From Schistosoma haematobium (taxonomy: Eukaryota > Platyhelminthes > Trematoda > Strigeidida > Schistosomatidae), in assembly GCF_000699445.3 (NCBI RefSeq), contig NC_067196.1:6424616-6488615 (forward strand): 64,000 bases of DNA, read 5' to 3'. Below are positions 11,431 to 22,463 of this stretch, one piece after another. The notes under the pieces are model-generated. The model worked only from the letters and a program-made list of their open reading frames with translations, did not search any database and was not told the origin of the DNA. The position numbers and the translations under genes were made by a program. Within the stretch, counting starts at the first letter, position 1. The number at the start of each line of letters is the position of its first letter.

Positions 11431-11507
11431 GAGAATATTTACACATTGGGATATTATGAAAGATTGGAATAAACATGTTACAAATAATATGACTACCATT
11501 GATTGAA

Positions 11508-14207
11508 ATGTATATTCATAGATGTTTAATCAATGTAATTGTTATGACACTGTTAAGTGTAAATGCTCAAAATGAATTGAATCAAATTGATTCACCTACC
11601 ATTATTGATAGTTTAACATTTCCTTTAATAATAGATGATATAGATGTAGAAAATAAACCATTAAAGTTTCCTATCAAAGAACAAATAACACCAAAAAATG
11701 TATATCATACAGAATCAATTTCTGTTAAAAGAAGAAATTCCAATCAATCAATTGATAAATCTAAATATTTTGACAAATCAACTGTTGGAAATGAATTTAA
11801 TTATTCAATTTTTGATGTTGGTGAATCATTATGTCCAGATGTTTATTGTTATGCAAAGCGTTTATCTCCTACAGATGAATTAACATTTGATTGTAAAAGT
11901 CAATCGTTTGAAGTTACTAATGAAGATACAATGATTGATTGCCATTATTGGCATGTACCGTCACCAGGTGCAGATTCTAATCAACAGCGTCAATCTAAAC
12001 AGCATGGAAAAGGGTATGATTTACGGATTGTGTTAAAACCATCCACAATAAGCGCTGATGATTTATCTTCAAAGTCAAATAGTGCTTCAAGATTACGAAT
12101 TAGTCATTTAAAACCAGGAGTATTAAATTGGATTATTGAAACAGTTCGACTAAGTTTGAAAATGCCTTTAAGTCCTGTTCATTTGACAATTTCATTTATT
12201 TATTTCAAACGTCTTGGACGAGACGATTTAGGCAATCTAGCAACAAAATCACGTGTAACACACTTAAGTTTATGGAACCCTTTCAATTGGGATGAAGATA
12301 GTTTTATACCTAATACAAATAAAACATCGGAATCATCAAATAATGCAGGTTATTTAGTCGAAGGTCCGCCTTATTTTCGTCTTTCTTTGTTTTGTGACTA
12401 TGAAAATCAAAACCCTTCGTTTAGACGTTTATGGTTCCCATGGAAAAGTTGGCAACTACGTCTTACGCACTGTCCCGATCTCTATATTTGTTGGCACTGG
12501 CACAGTAAATATCCTATTTGTGATGTGAAACAATCGATTGACAACCCTGAGAAACTGTCGAAGTCCTTTAGACCATCTTATTTGATCTCACCTAAGTCAT
12601 TAATCAATTCACCCCAGTCAGTAAAACAAGAGACTGGTATGCAAATATTATATGATAACCAATGTTTACTTAATCCCAATCAAACAAACCTTATTAGAGA
12701 TTTAAAAATGAACTATTCTAGTCAATGTTTACAATCATATAATGATAAACCAGCAAGAGATATTGAGGTAAGTAAGACTACTTTACAACAGACAACAGAA
12801 ATACAAACTACAACTACATCAATGGCTATAATACCTACAACTATAAACGCAACAACAACAACAGCGACAACAGTAAACAGTACTTCTAGAACGTCGTTAA
12901 CGACAACAACTATTAACACACCATTAATGACGGCATCTATACGTTCCACTATTACTCCCCTGTCTACGACTTCTACTTCTACTACTGCTACTACTACCAC
13001 TACTACTATTGAAAATCAAACAGATCTCATGATAAAACTAAACAAAACTACAAACGTTTTAAAATCAATATTAAAAATGAATACTACAAAAATGTATCCA
13101 ATTGATTATTCAATGAATCAATCAAATATTTGGTCACCTAATCATAAAGAAATGAATATTTTAGATCAAAAATCAAATTATAATAAAACCATTTCAATTG
13201 TATTCAATCAAGATAAAGATGGTATATCAATGGAATATTTAACAAATGGATTAATTCTATTAGCTATATTAAATATTATATTAATTATTTGTTTTATTAT
13301 ATTAGTATTATGGATACGGAAAAGAATTCGAAAACATTCAAAAAATCAATTTTATCAAGATTATATGACTGGTCGTCATAGTAACTATACAACGAATAAT
13401 GATAATAATTATCCATTATTAATATCAACTAGATCAGGTTCATATTTATTTGGATCTCAACTGAAATTAAATCAACGTCATAATTCATTTCCTAATAATT
13501 CTTCTTCATTTAATTCACAATATTTTAATACATTTTTACCAATATCTACTTATAAAACTACTACTAATAATCATAGTCAACAATTTTTATTAGGTCGATC
13601 AATATCATATTCAAGTAGTATGTGGAATGGATCGTTGAGGAATGGCTTAAACAATAACAATAATAATAATAGTAATAATAGTAATGGTAATCATAATGGA
13701 AGAGTATCATTAGCTAATAGATTAGATTTACAAAATAGTAAACGTAATTTAAATGATTCATTAAATGGTCTTTCAATTGAATCTAATCAACAACTAACAT
13801 CAATTCCATATAGAAATCGAAAGAATCATCAATTAATCAATCTTCCATTACTTTATCATGATAAAGAAATAAAAAAATCATCTTCACAAACATTAATTCC
13901 ACCATTCATTTCATCATCATTATCATCTTCATCAACTGCTGTGAATACAACAGAAATGAATGAACAAAAAGAAAGAGAATATAAATATATGTATAATTCA
14001 AAAAATCGTCTTTCTAGTAGACAATCATCACCAGCACCATTACGTGAAATTAAAAAATCACCAGTTATTAATTATCGTAAAAATAAAAGAAAATTAGGTC
14101 ATGGTAGACCACCATTAGCTTGTTCTGTTAGAAAACCGCATACATTAGTTATTGAAGATAACAGTCAATGGTCAGAAGATTTTAAAACATCTTTACATGA
14201 ATTATAA
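11508..14207 (+). CDS. Predicted type I membrane protein, unknown family
   Basis: An uninterrupted 899-codon frame. The start is the first ATG (11508), 18 nt after an in-frame TGA (11490) and downstream of the acceptor at 11430. Residues 1-20 form a signal peptide with likely cleavage after VNA. Residues about 105-345 are the ectodomain, with cysteine pairs around 109-145 (CPDVYCYAK, DCHYW) and 295-340 (FCDYE, CPDLYICWHW, PICDV). Residues about 423-503 are a Thr-rich stalk with many N-glycosylation sequons. Residues 581-603 form one membrane span (GLILLAILNIIL...), followed by WIRKRIRK as stop-transfer. The roughly 290-residue tail is rich in Asn and Ser and ends in a basic Pro-containing segment. 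I recognise no domain; it may be a flatworm-restricted surface receptor. Coding sequence in one exon and no SINEs inside argue that it is real. Confidence 0.8.
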   Translation: MYIHRCLINVIVMTLLSVNAQNELNQIDSPTIIDSLTFPLIIDDIDVENKPLKFPIKEQITPKNVYHTESISVKRRNSNQSIDKSKYFDKSTVGNEFNYSIFDVGESLCPDVYCYAKRLSPTDELTFDCKSQSFEVTNEDTMIDCHYWHVPSPGADSNQQRQSKQHGKGYDLRIVLKPSTISADDLSSKSNSASRLRISHLKPGVLNWIIETVRLSLKMPLSPVHLTISFIYFKRLGRDDLGNLATKSRVTHLSLWNPFNWDEDSFIPNTNKTSESSNNAGYLVEGPPYFRLSLFCDYENQNPSFRRLWFPWKSWQLRLTHCPDLYICWHWHSKYPICDVKQSIDNPEKLSKSFRPSYLISPKSLINSPQSVKQETGMQILYDNQCLLNPNQTNLIRDLKMNYSSQCLQSYNDKPARDIEVSKTTLQQTTEIQTTTTSMAIIPTTINATTTTATTVNSTSRTSLTTTTINTPLMTASIRSTITPLSTTSTSTTATTTTTTIENQTDLMIKLNKTTNVLKSILKMNTTKMYPIDYSMNQSNIWSPNHKEMNILDQKSNYNKTISIVFNQDKDGISMEYLTNGLILLAILNIILIICFIILVLWIRKRIRKHSKNQFYQDYMTGRHSNYTTNNDNNYPLLISTRSGSYLFGSQLKLNQRHNSFPNNSSSFNSQYFNTFLPISTYKTTTNNHSQQFLLGRSISYSSSMWNGSLRNGLNNNNNNNSNNSNGNHNGRVSLANRLDLQNSKRNLNDSLNGLSIESNQQLTSIPYRNRKNHQLINLPLLYHDKEIKKSSSQTLIPPFISSSLSSSSTAVNTTEMNEQKEREYKYMYNSKNRLSSRQSSPAPLREIKKSPVINYRKNKRKLGHGRPPLACSVRKPHTLVIEDNSQWSEDFKTSLHEL

Positions 14208-14311
14208 CGAATAATGTCTGTAGATAATATTGTATACATTCATATATCTGAATATAAAAGGTAAGACTAGTGTCTTTTTTCAGTGTATTTAACACGTATC
14301 GATGATTTATA

Positions 14312-14675
14312 ACTTGTATTCACTTGGTATTGTTTACTTGAATTGTCTCATTGATGTTTAGGACTGTAATTGATCAGTCTCTTGTTAGTATATGTGCATA
14401 CTGTGCGGATTGCCCCGATATCGCTTTAAATCACAAGCTTTATAAGCAAAGGTGAATAGTGGTTAGTAGTGGAATCTAGGTCGATTTGTGTTTCGTCCTA
14501 TTTGAGACTCGTTAGGTGAATGTACCTTCATCTCAAGGTTGATGTTTACTCTGGAACATCAATTCTGGGATACAGGTACTTCCGAATGACGAGTTCTAAG
14601 TAAAGTGAAACGTGCTTTCTGTATTCCAATGCTAGCCACCATCCATCTTTACTTATAATGATTTATATTTTCGTT
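14312..14675. mobile_element. Sm-alpha foldback pair
   Basis: 14312-14552 is a minus-strand copy (tail, hammerhead, start of head), and 14553-14675 repeats the hammerhead part on the plus strand. Both ribozymes have damaged cores. It lies about 100 bp after the stop codon of the membrane-protein gene and may fall in its 3' UTR. Confidence 0.75.
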
Positions 14676-15271
14676 TAAATATAACACTGGAAGCCATAAT
14701 ATGATATCTTGCACCAACGGCGTGAGTAATGTCAAGAATTTTAAATTTTCAGTCGCAACTAGAAACAACGATCAATGAAGATCTATGTAATTCTCTTGTA
14801 CCACCACTTTTTTGATGTTATACAACATGGATTCAAATTCCTTAAGATGAACAAGTTTCTTCAGGATCATAAATGCATTTTGCTAGAAAGTATTAATCAG
14901 ATATTAACCAGGTTTTAAAACGTCTGCTGATTGCCTTCAAGCAATTAATGTTGGTGTGTAACAGTCTTGTTGAAAAAAACTATCAAGTCATCATCAGTTA
15001 TTTGAAAAAATCGCAAATCAAATTGTTATAAGCTTAATCTCACTTAAATTCATATCTTTAATGATTATAATAATAAGCCCTAGAATATGTCTTTATATAT
15101 ATGATAGTAAATGCAATATCTATGAGATAGTATATATTTACAAATATTGCATTTGCTGTGCGACATATAGATTGATTTCCCACATCTAAGAAAGGCACAA
15201 AGTGTGGACTTCTTATTGTAAGAGTTGTGTTATTCAAACTAGCTGAATTCATGAGTCCATCTAAATTAATA
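14676..15271. other. AT-rich spacer, nothing recognised
   Basis: The frame at 15058-15252 (-) has no recognisable motif. Confidence 0.4.
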
Positions 15272-15645
15272 CACTATTAAAAACCTGGAAGCATTGGACG
15301 GCCGTTTCGTCACAGTATGGAACTACTTAGAGATGCACATCCACGTTCCCGAGCGTGAGACTGGAATCCAGGACCTTCGGTCTCGCGCGTGGACACTTAA
15401 CCTCTAGGCTACTAAGCCAGCACTCCAAAGGGTTGCGCAAGATCATGGATCGATTGAAGTTAGATATTAACACTAATGGATGCCGGATCAGTGGTCTAAG
15501 GATTAAGCATTAGCATGCGAGACCGAAGGTCCTTGGTCCGATTCCCACGTGCGGGATTGTCGATATGCATCGCTGAAGAGTCCCATGCCATGCCAAAACG
15601 GCCGTCCAGTGCTTCCCGATTTTCAACGGTAGTCTAGCATTATCT
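15272..15645. mobile_element. SINE family B foldback pair
   Basis: 15275-15425 (-) and 15433-15640 (+) are head-to-head partial copies, each with tRNA-like head and decayed hammerhead. The outer ends of both arms carry the AAAACCTGG tail start. Confidence 0.75.
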
Positions 15646-16461
15646 GTTTGTTCAGAATAGTCTATCTTGAATAAGGTTACTTGTTTATTACTAACAATAA
15701 GCGGCTTTATGGAATAATATTACGTTTTATTATTATTAAGAAATGTAGTCTAGTATGTACACATACATGTAAAATCCACACTTCTTGAGGATATACAAAG
15801 AAATTCGTCTTCTTATTTCATTGGTTAATAAGTTGGAAAAATCAATTGATAAATCTCATTTATTTTAAACGCATTCAAATTGTAAAAGATTAGAATATTT
15901 ACTTAATGTGCCTTAATGATATTAAATTTTAACTTACTCTATTATACGTGTATGGGTGTTACTATGGGTTACGTAAGTTAAATAAAGGAAAATAGAATTG
16001 ATCTTCAATCTAGTTGAAAGGGATTTTTATGTATTTGTTTGCCTTAGTAATAGATTTATTAAGAATTGATATCAGTTGCAGATTACTTGATGCATAGGGT
16101 AGTGAACTAGTCTATAGTAAAAGCTTACAATTTTGCATTAATGGATAGACATATCGAATAGAAGATTGAAAGATAAACCCGTAAATGTTGAAGTGAGAAT
16201 GATATCACTGAGAAAATAAATCAGATGTTAGTAGTTTGTATTTTATGGTTTCATTCAGTTTACAGTCAAAAATAATCCTTAAACAATCTCATCAGTGGGT
16301 AGTTGCTTCTTTTCTGACTAGTTTGTATTTACAGTGTAATAGATGAGGCGAATTTAATAACAATCACTAATCAATAGGAGTAGGTTAATTATTTTTGGTA
16401 TTTGTTCAATTGTTGCATGAAACTAAGGTGAGGAAAACCAATTTGTATCTATCAGCGTAAA
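15646..16461. other. AT-rich spacer, nothing recognised
   Basis: No supported feature. Confidence 0.4.
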
Positions 16462-16905
16462 TAGCACACACCAGAGTTCTCATTCACTACATTTGATGTC
16501 ACCGCCTAAGGAGAAATGAAAAGAAGGGAATTATTTGGAAGGCGTTTTAGCAGGACCTGGAGAGGAGTCGCTAGTTGGTACGGTCTGACCCAGGAAGAAG
16601 ATATCAAGTGGAGTGTTGGATGTAGTAATCGCTGTCGATAAGGGGAAGACGTGGGTCGTCTCGGATGCTGGGTGAACATCGGATTTAGGTGGCCTGGCAG
16701 GTTGACAGAGGTACAGATGCTAGCGCGCTGGTGAACTTAACATTCCGACGGGGAGCATGGTATAGACTGCAGCAAAGAAAAAAGTAGCAGAGTGAACAGA
16801 ACAACTTCAGGAGCGATAGTTTAAAAAGAGGATGAGTGTGGTGTATGCTATTTATGCTGACAGATATAAATTGATTTACCCCATATGAGTTCTTGTTCAC
16901 TACAA
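16462..16905 (+). mobile_element. Internally deleted LTR-element remnant (family F-like)
   Basis: Two copies of the family-F LTR end (CTCATTCACTACA near 16477-16490; TTGTTCACTACA near 16893-16904) bracket a GC-richer segment. It contains a short frame from 16516 (MKRRELFGRR...) and a purine-rich tract. The second LTR piece includes GTGTATGCTATTTATGCTGACAG-like sequence matching the LTR start. I read it as LTR, leader or gag remnant, then LTR with most of the interior lost. Confidence 0.4.
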
Positions 16906-17106
16906 AACGATTAACATTTTTATAGAAATCATAGAATCAGAACACTTATAGAACTTTGTAAATATTTACTGTATTCACTATTCCTCGAGATGATTTCCTA
17001 TTTATTTAATATTCCCACATGCATACTAACAGTCTCTTTAAGACAGTACAAAACTAACAAGCAATTGAACACTTCTATACATTTTCATTAATTGAATTAC
17101 TGGTGG

Positions 17107-17385
17107 GACTATAATTTATGGATGACCTTTGAGCGATGCTAAAGTGGCCTTGAGAAAGTCCACTTAGTAACTAGGAGTAAATGGTGGTCATAAATTAGTG
17201 TGAGAAATTCGAATTCTGATTTACAGTTGATATTTAATGTTAAGAAATAGATTTAAGGTTTTCTTCACGAACTGACATCAACTATAATACCAAAACTCTA
17301 TTTAGCCAAATGGTTGAGTGAATTTCGTATCAAAATCCAAGACCTATTATCTTATACATGATTGGTTCGTTCATAAATTATAGTC
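17107..17385 (+). mobile_element. MITE (non-autonomous DNA transposon)
   Basis: A 279-bp unit with terminal inverted repeats: GACTATAATTTATGGATGAC at the left and its near-exact inverse ending TAAATTATAGTC at the right. It has no coding capacity. Collinear copies lie at 25276-25550 and 52537-52820 (inverted). The superfamily is not identifiable without the target duplication. Confidence 0.75.
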
Positions 17386-17872
17386 TTACCGAATTCATTT
17401 ATGAATTACATTATAAAACAAATCAATCATAATTCACTGACTGATTGTACTTTAATGAAAGAAACTGGGATTAAACTATCTAGTAATTTGATTCCATTAG
17501 TCTTAACTCACATATCCATTTACATAGGCAGCTAAATACGTTGGATCTTATTATTACACAAAAATGAACGAATCCTTTTTTTTTTTTCGAAAAATTGTTA
17601 TCCCTGCATTGATTTATCAGTTAAAATTCTCAATTAAATTGGATAGTTTAAGATAATGTTTTTATTCTATCAATTGGTTAAGTGATATGTATTAAGTGGT
17701 ACTTTGTACAGTACATAAACTAATATAATGTAATAATTCATATGCCATGACTAGATGATTAACAAGGTGAAGTTTTTTCAGACCTAAAAAATTGATTGAT
17801 TTATAGATATAGTGTAGTGATGAATTATACAATTCATTCATAAAGTATGATGAATGATAAGTTATCAGGATA
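17386..17872. other. AT-rich spacer, nothing recognised
   Basis: A T run near 17576-17588 is the only notable feature. Confidence 0.4.
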
Positions 17873-18337
17873 GGGTTGTTGAGATTATTAATATGTTTTT
17901 CACTGCGATCATGAACCGATTGATGTTAGACCACCATTGAAAACATGGAAGAACTGAACGGCCATTTCGTCTCATTGTAGAACTCATCAGTAGTGCGCAT
18001 ACACGATCCCGCTCGCATGATTCGAATACAGGGACATCGGTCTCGCTCGTGAACGCTTAACCCCTAGACCACTGAGCCAACCAGCACCCAATGGTGTTAA
18101 TGTCTAACCTCAACCAATCGACGAAACTGCGTGACCGTCTTTCATTGTACTGAGGTAGATAATTGTCTCTACCCGACACGGATTGCCTCCAATGATCATG
18201 GCTTCTCACTAGAACTTCGAGAATTCTCTCACGAAGCCAGTCACTAGTGAGCTCATGGTAATTATTATCAGTTTAGGGTTTGTGGAGATTATTAAGTTTT
18301 TGATTGAGATCATGGACCGATTGATGTTACACCTCTG
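17873..18337 (-). mobile_element. SINE family B, partial head-to-tail dimer
   Basis: 17873-18265 is a full copy. At 18266-18337 a second tail (GTTTAGGGTTTGTGGAGATT...) continues in the same orientation and stops a few bases past where the upstream unit's ribozyme cleavage site would lie. The ribozyme here has CUGAUGA and GAAA, but stem I is weak and the triplet is GUU. Confidence 0.8.
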
Positions 18338-18623
18338 GTGCTTCCACGTTACAAGTTTAAAATACACTGGTGGTTTTGTCACATGTGTGTGTAACGTTGT
18401 TTATATTTCTCAATTTGAGCACATAAGTGTCAGCATACGAGAAAGTTTATATGAAGTACATAATGACATTAATAAATAAGTTACATTTCATTATGTTTAG
18501 TCATTTATATTTGTCAATATTATGACTAATGTTATTTAGGTTTATATAATGTTCTAAGAATTTCTTAATAATGTAGAACATCCAATAGTTGATATTATTT
18601 TTATTATGAATTATGATTACTAG

Positions 18624-18940
18624 TGTTATGTGTACTACTGATGTCGACAGGTATAAGTAGTATGTGTCATCAATTAAAAGTGAAATGTCGGGCAGTAGAA
18701 GGTTAAGATGATCGAAGAAAAGAGAACGAGAACAAAGAATGATTGATGTGGAAATAAAAGAATAATGAAATCTGAGACGATTGATTGATATATGCAAAAG
18801 GAACAGCCAAGTTTGAAACCAGTGATTGATACTTTGCAAATTAAGTATTTATTATATGATTCCCAGATTTTACTAACATGTTCTGTAATGCTGTGTTCAA
18901 GTACAATCGATTATCCTCATTTGTGTTCTCGTTCACTACA
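18624..18940 (+). mobile_element. Solo LTR, family F, with 4-bp target duplication
   Basis: A 317-bp LTR starting TGTTATGTGTACTACTG and ending CTCGTTCACTACA. It is flanked by CTAG at 18620-18623 and CTAG at 18941-18944, a perfect 4-bp target-site duplication. It matches the LTR next to the gypsy integrase remnant at 47075-47830. Confidence 0.8.
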
Positions 18941-19152
18941 CTAGTAGTGTCATTAAAGATAAGGTAAAATGTTAGCACTGATTGGAACGTTGTACCCTTA
19001 AATTATTAATTCATTGAACATGGGAACTACTATATCTGCAAGAAAAAAGATAAACCTAGATGAAAGTTTTGATAAACGAAATTGTACACCCATATTGGCC
19101 AGTGATTTATGTGCAATCTGGGGAACATCCTTGTTAATTCATGCACTCACAT

Positions 19153-19428
19153 TGTTGTGTGTGCTACTGATACCGACAGGTATAAGTAGTATGTATCTTC
19201 AATCGAAGGTGAGATACCTAGCGGCAGAAGGTTAAGAAGATCGAAGAAAAGAAAACGAGAACAGAGAGTGATTTATATGGAAACGAAGTAACAACCAAGT
19301 CTGAGACAAATGATTGTCATTTCGCACATGAATGATTTACTATATGGTTCCCAGATTTTATTAAGAGATTCCGTAATTTTGTATTCAAATACATTTGGTT
19401 GTCCCTGTTTGTATTCTCATTCACTACA
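19153..19428 (+). mobile_element. Solo LTR, family F, with 4-bp target duplication
   Basis: A 276-bp LTR from TGTTGTGTGTGCTACTG to CTCATTCACTACA, flanked by ACAT at 19149-19152 and ACAT at 19429-19432. It is the second clean solo copy within 0.6 kb. Confidence 0.8.
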
Positions 19429-19499
19429 ACATGTCTATTGCTAAATATGTGTTTACAAGATTTTCTTTAATAAAAATGAATAGGGATAGCAACAGAAAT

Positions 19500-19610
19500 T
19501 GTGACACGCTATTTATTAGACATAGGAGTTGTTAGTTGGATATACATGAATCCCAAAGATGATGTTCACTTTGGGATTCGATCCCAGTAGCTGTCACTTC
19601 AAACGCAAGT
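19500..19610 (-). mobile_element. Sm-alpha SINE fragment (head part)
   Basis: Minus-strand piece with the B box (GGGATCGAATCCC) and part of the ribozyme stem I region. The core is lost. Confidence 0.55.
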
Positions 19611-20418
19611 TAAATTAAGCATCATATTTTGTTTTTAAAAAATTATAGTCAGTCTTGTAAAACAAAACTTAGGCTATTTTCCCAATCCAATGACATTTAA
19701 AGTCTGCTTTTATGCATAAAAATTACAATAGACTGACTGTGTGGGACCCTTCATTTTGACGTCAGTTAGATTGCACGATGTTGTCGACGGGTTCCTCACT
19801 TTAGTGTCCCTATATTTAACTCCAATTGGATTGTATACTGATTATCATCAAAATATACTTATCGCCAATCCTTGTATAAAATTATCGACTTAATCCGCTT
19901 TAGTGTATATAAAAACAGTCAGGGTTGATAAGTAAATAACTATCAAGATCAAAATGTAACTCAAGAAGAATGAATAAATTGACCTGTTCATAATCTAGAA
20001 TAAGTTATGTTGGCTTAACATAGTAACCGACACTACAAAAGAATTAAGGAACTTTATTGTCATATATTTTGTATAGGTTAACATAAGACAACACATCATT
20101 TTAGTTTTACATAGTTATTTTAATGAATATCAATGCATCTCATTCAATAGTTATATCATTATTATTGCTACTGTATCCATACAGATGTATCCATAGAATC
20201 CGGTCATTGATACTTCATTAATATATATTAATTGTCAGAATATAATTGATTGAGTTGAAATATTGAATTTTCATGGAAGGAAAGAATTATTTATCTTCTC
20301 TATTAATGAAATACTCAAAACGGTAATTACTGAATAAGTATCATGTTGTCTATTACTTACTTAGAGTAGATCATATTCTATCCTTAATGATTCGGTAGCT
20401 TATACTAACTTGAAATAA
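19611..20418. other. AT-rich spacer, nothing recognised
   Basis: No supported feature. Confidence 0.4.
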
Positions 20419-20615
20419 TATCAGAAGGGGTTTGATGAATATAATGGTAATTTTAATAGTTGAATTGATGAGTCAATTGAAGCTAGACCCCTATGCAAAA
20501 CCTGGAAGTACTGGGCAGTTGTTTAGTTCGATTGTGGGACTCCTCAACAGTGTGTATCCACGATCCCACCTCGCGAGATTCGAACCCACGACATATCGCG
20601 CACGAACGCTCCCAT
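20419..20615 (-). mobile_element. SINE family B, 5'-truncated
   Basis: Tail (ATCAGAAGGGGTTTGATGAA), decayed hammerhead and B box (GGGTTCGAATCTC) on the minus strand. It is truncated before the 5' body. Confidence 0.8.
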
Positions 20616-22117
20616 TGACTCATGATCTTAACCATTAAAAATAACTTGAATTAGTCCGAAATATCATTTCAGCCTTATGTTTTGTTGAGCATAAACAGAA
20701 ACATCAAGCAAGATAAATATTGAGAATCAAGTTAAAAAAATATAAGAATAAATAAGGTATAGAAATATTTTTCTGTTTATTAGTACTTTTGAAACATGTG
20801 ATAGAATGGTGATTAAATAAAGTCAATTTCAAGCTTACTGTTATATGATACAGTAGTACACGAGAACATGTAGTAATTGTCTATGTTATATGTAAATGGA
20901 TTTAATGCAAAATCGTATTTTTTACAATCTTATATCACTTACACTTGAAGTATATGGCGTAAAAATGTCATATGACTCATTTCAGAGCTTTGTGACATGG
21001 GGTCTGTTGAGGATCTAAGTCGATGATTGGGGGCTTACTCAAGTTGTACGAGGAAAGTGTGACTAACCAGAGTCACACTACACGGTTAGTACCTAATGTA
21101 GATTACCTTTGCGTCGTATGCAAGTACCATGTCTACTTTGATGACCGTATAACACAAACGACGTTATCACAGAAATATATTAGCAAGAGTAGGCAGAAGG
21201 AACAGAGTGTGATCATAACCGTATCGGCCAGTCCATGGAGTGCAAAACATTGATCCGCGTTAGTGGTCTTTGACAAGGATCGGTAAATCGTTAAATATTC
21301 AGTGGTCCGACTGCCGGGTGATTTTGCTAGATTCAGTGGCATTTCAATGGCTCTACAAATATCACTGACAGACTAACTACTATTGTAGGTTGTAGTATTT
21401 TATTCAAAAAACTGTATCTGATTCAAACTAATGCTCAAAGTTAAATCAGTACGACCTACTTGAACGGAAGTTCTAAATTTTTGCTACTAGTATGTAACAG
21501 CACATAAACCTTATAATAACGGATCAATTTTGAAGTTTGCCAATCCATGTGAGTGAATAATAACTAGGAGAAAGCCTTAAAAGGAAACCATATTCTTAGA
21601 TCAATAGTCAGTTTTTTGTCCTTTGTTGTTTCATTTTAACTGTATCATTCAACCTAAAATATAATCAAACTAAGTTTGCTGACTAATTTTACGAAGTTTG
21701 TGTTAAGCTGGTTTCAATAACATTGGGACAATTACCCTCCCTCCCCCAACTTTAAAACGACACCATGTCGATAAGTCTTGAGTAAAACAAACATGTTCAA
21801 TATTTCTCCTTGACATAATTCAACGAGTTAACATCTAAGTGAATGGTAATATCAAGTCACATATTCTAGTTGGTATATTACAGCTTGGTATCAAATTCAT
21901 TCAGTACTGTGAACTGAAAACGTAAGATATTTCGTTGCTAAGCAATCAATTTAATTCCATGATCGATTTGTATAATCAACAAACTTAACATGACTATTTT
22001 AAGGAAATAAATATTGATTACACTTTAGTTTTAAGAAATAATTACTTTTCCGAATGCTAAAATTCTCTCTGTGTGTGTGCACATTATATTTCGGTAATGG
22101 TGAACTGAACTTACCTT
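20616..22117. other. Unassigned stretch with a GC-richer block
   Basis: 20980-21360 is less AT-rich and has short frames on both strands (21023-21253 +, 21133-21342 -) that I cannot assign. It may be a decayed retroelement. The rest is AT-rich and blank. Confidence 0.3.
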
Positions 22118-22463
22118 GATTTCTATAATGGTCTAGCTTCAATTAGCTCATGAACTCAATCACAAAATTACTGAAAACTCCACAAAAGCCTTTTCTGATA
22201 GTAATCATCATATGCTCACTAGTGGCTGACTTCAAGAGGTAGTGAGAAGTAGTGACCAGTGGAGTTCAACCGAGTCTGTTGTGAGATAGTAACTCACTGA
22301 AGACAGTGGTGAATGTATCTCTGAATTTCGTGGATTGGTTGAAGTTAGACATTAGCGCTGCCAGATGCCGGCTGGCTAAGTGGTTTAGAGGTTAAGCGTT
22401 CGCGTGCGAGACTGATAGGTTCTGTGTTCGAATCTGGCGAGCGGGATCGTGGACGTGCACAGT
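22118..22463 (+). mobile_element. SINE family B, circularly permuted layout
   Basis: It begins in the tail about 10 nt past the expected ribozyme cleavage point (TTCTATAATGGTCTAGCTTC), then has the 5' body, A box GGCTAAGTGG and B box GTGTTCGAATC, and fades out at GTGCACAG, the 5' strand of stem I. The order tail-body-head is what one unit of a multimer would look like. Confidence 0.75.

Noticed and set aside
11499..11507. Start of the membrane protein at 11499
   Set aside because: That codon is TTG. The first ATG in frame is 11508, right after an in-frame stop at 11490.
12722..13000. Long Val-rich frame on the minus strand
   Set aside because: It is the antisense of the Thr-rich (ACA/ACT) stalk of the membrane-protein gene; low-complexity codons leave the opposite strand open.
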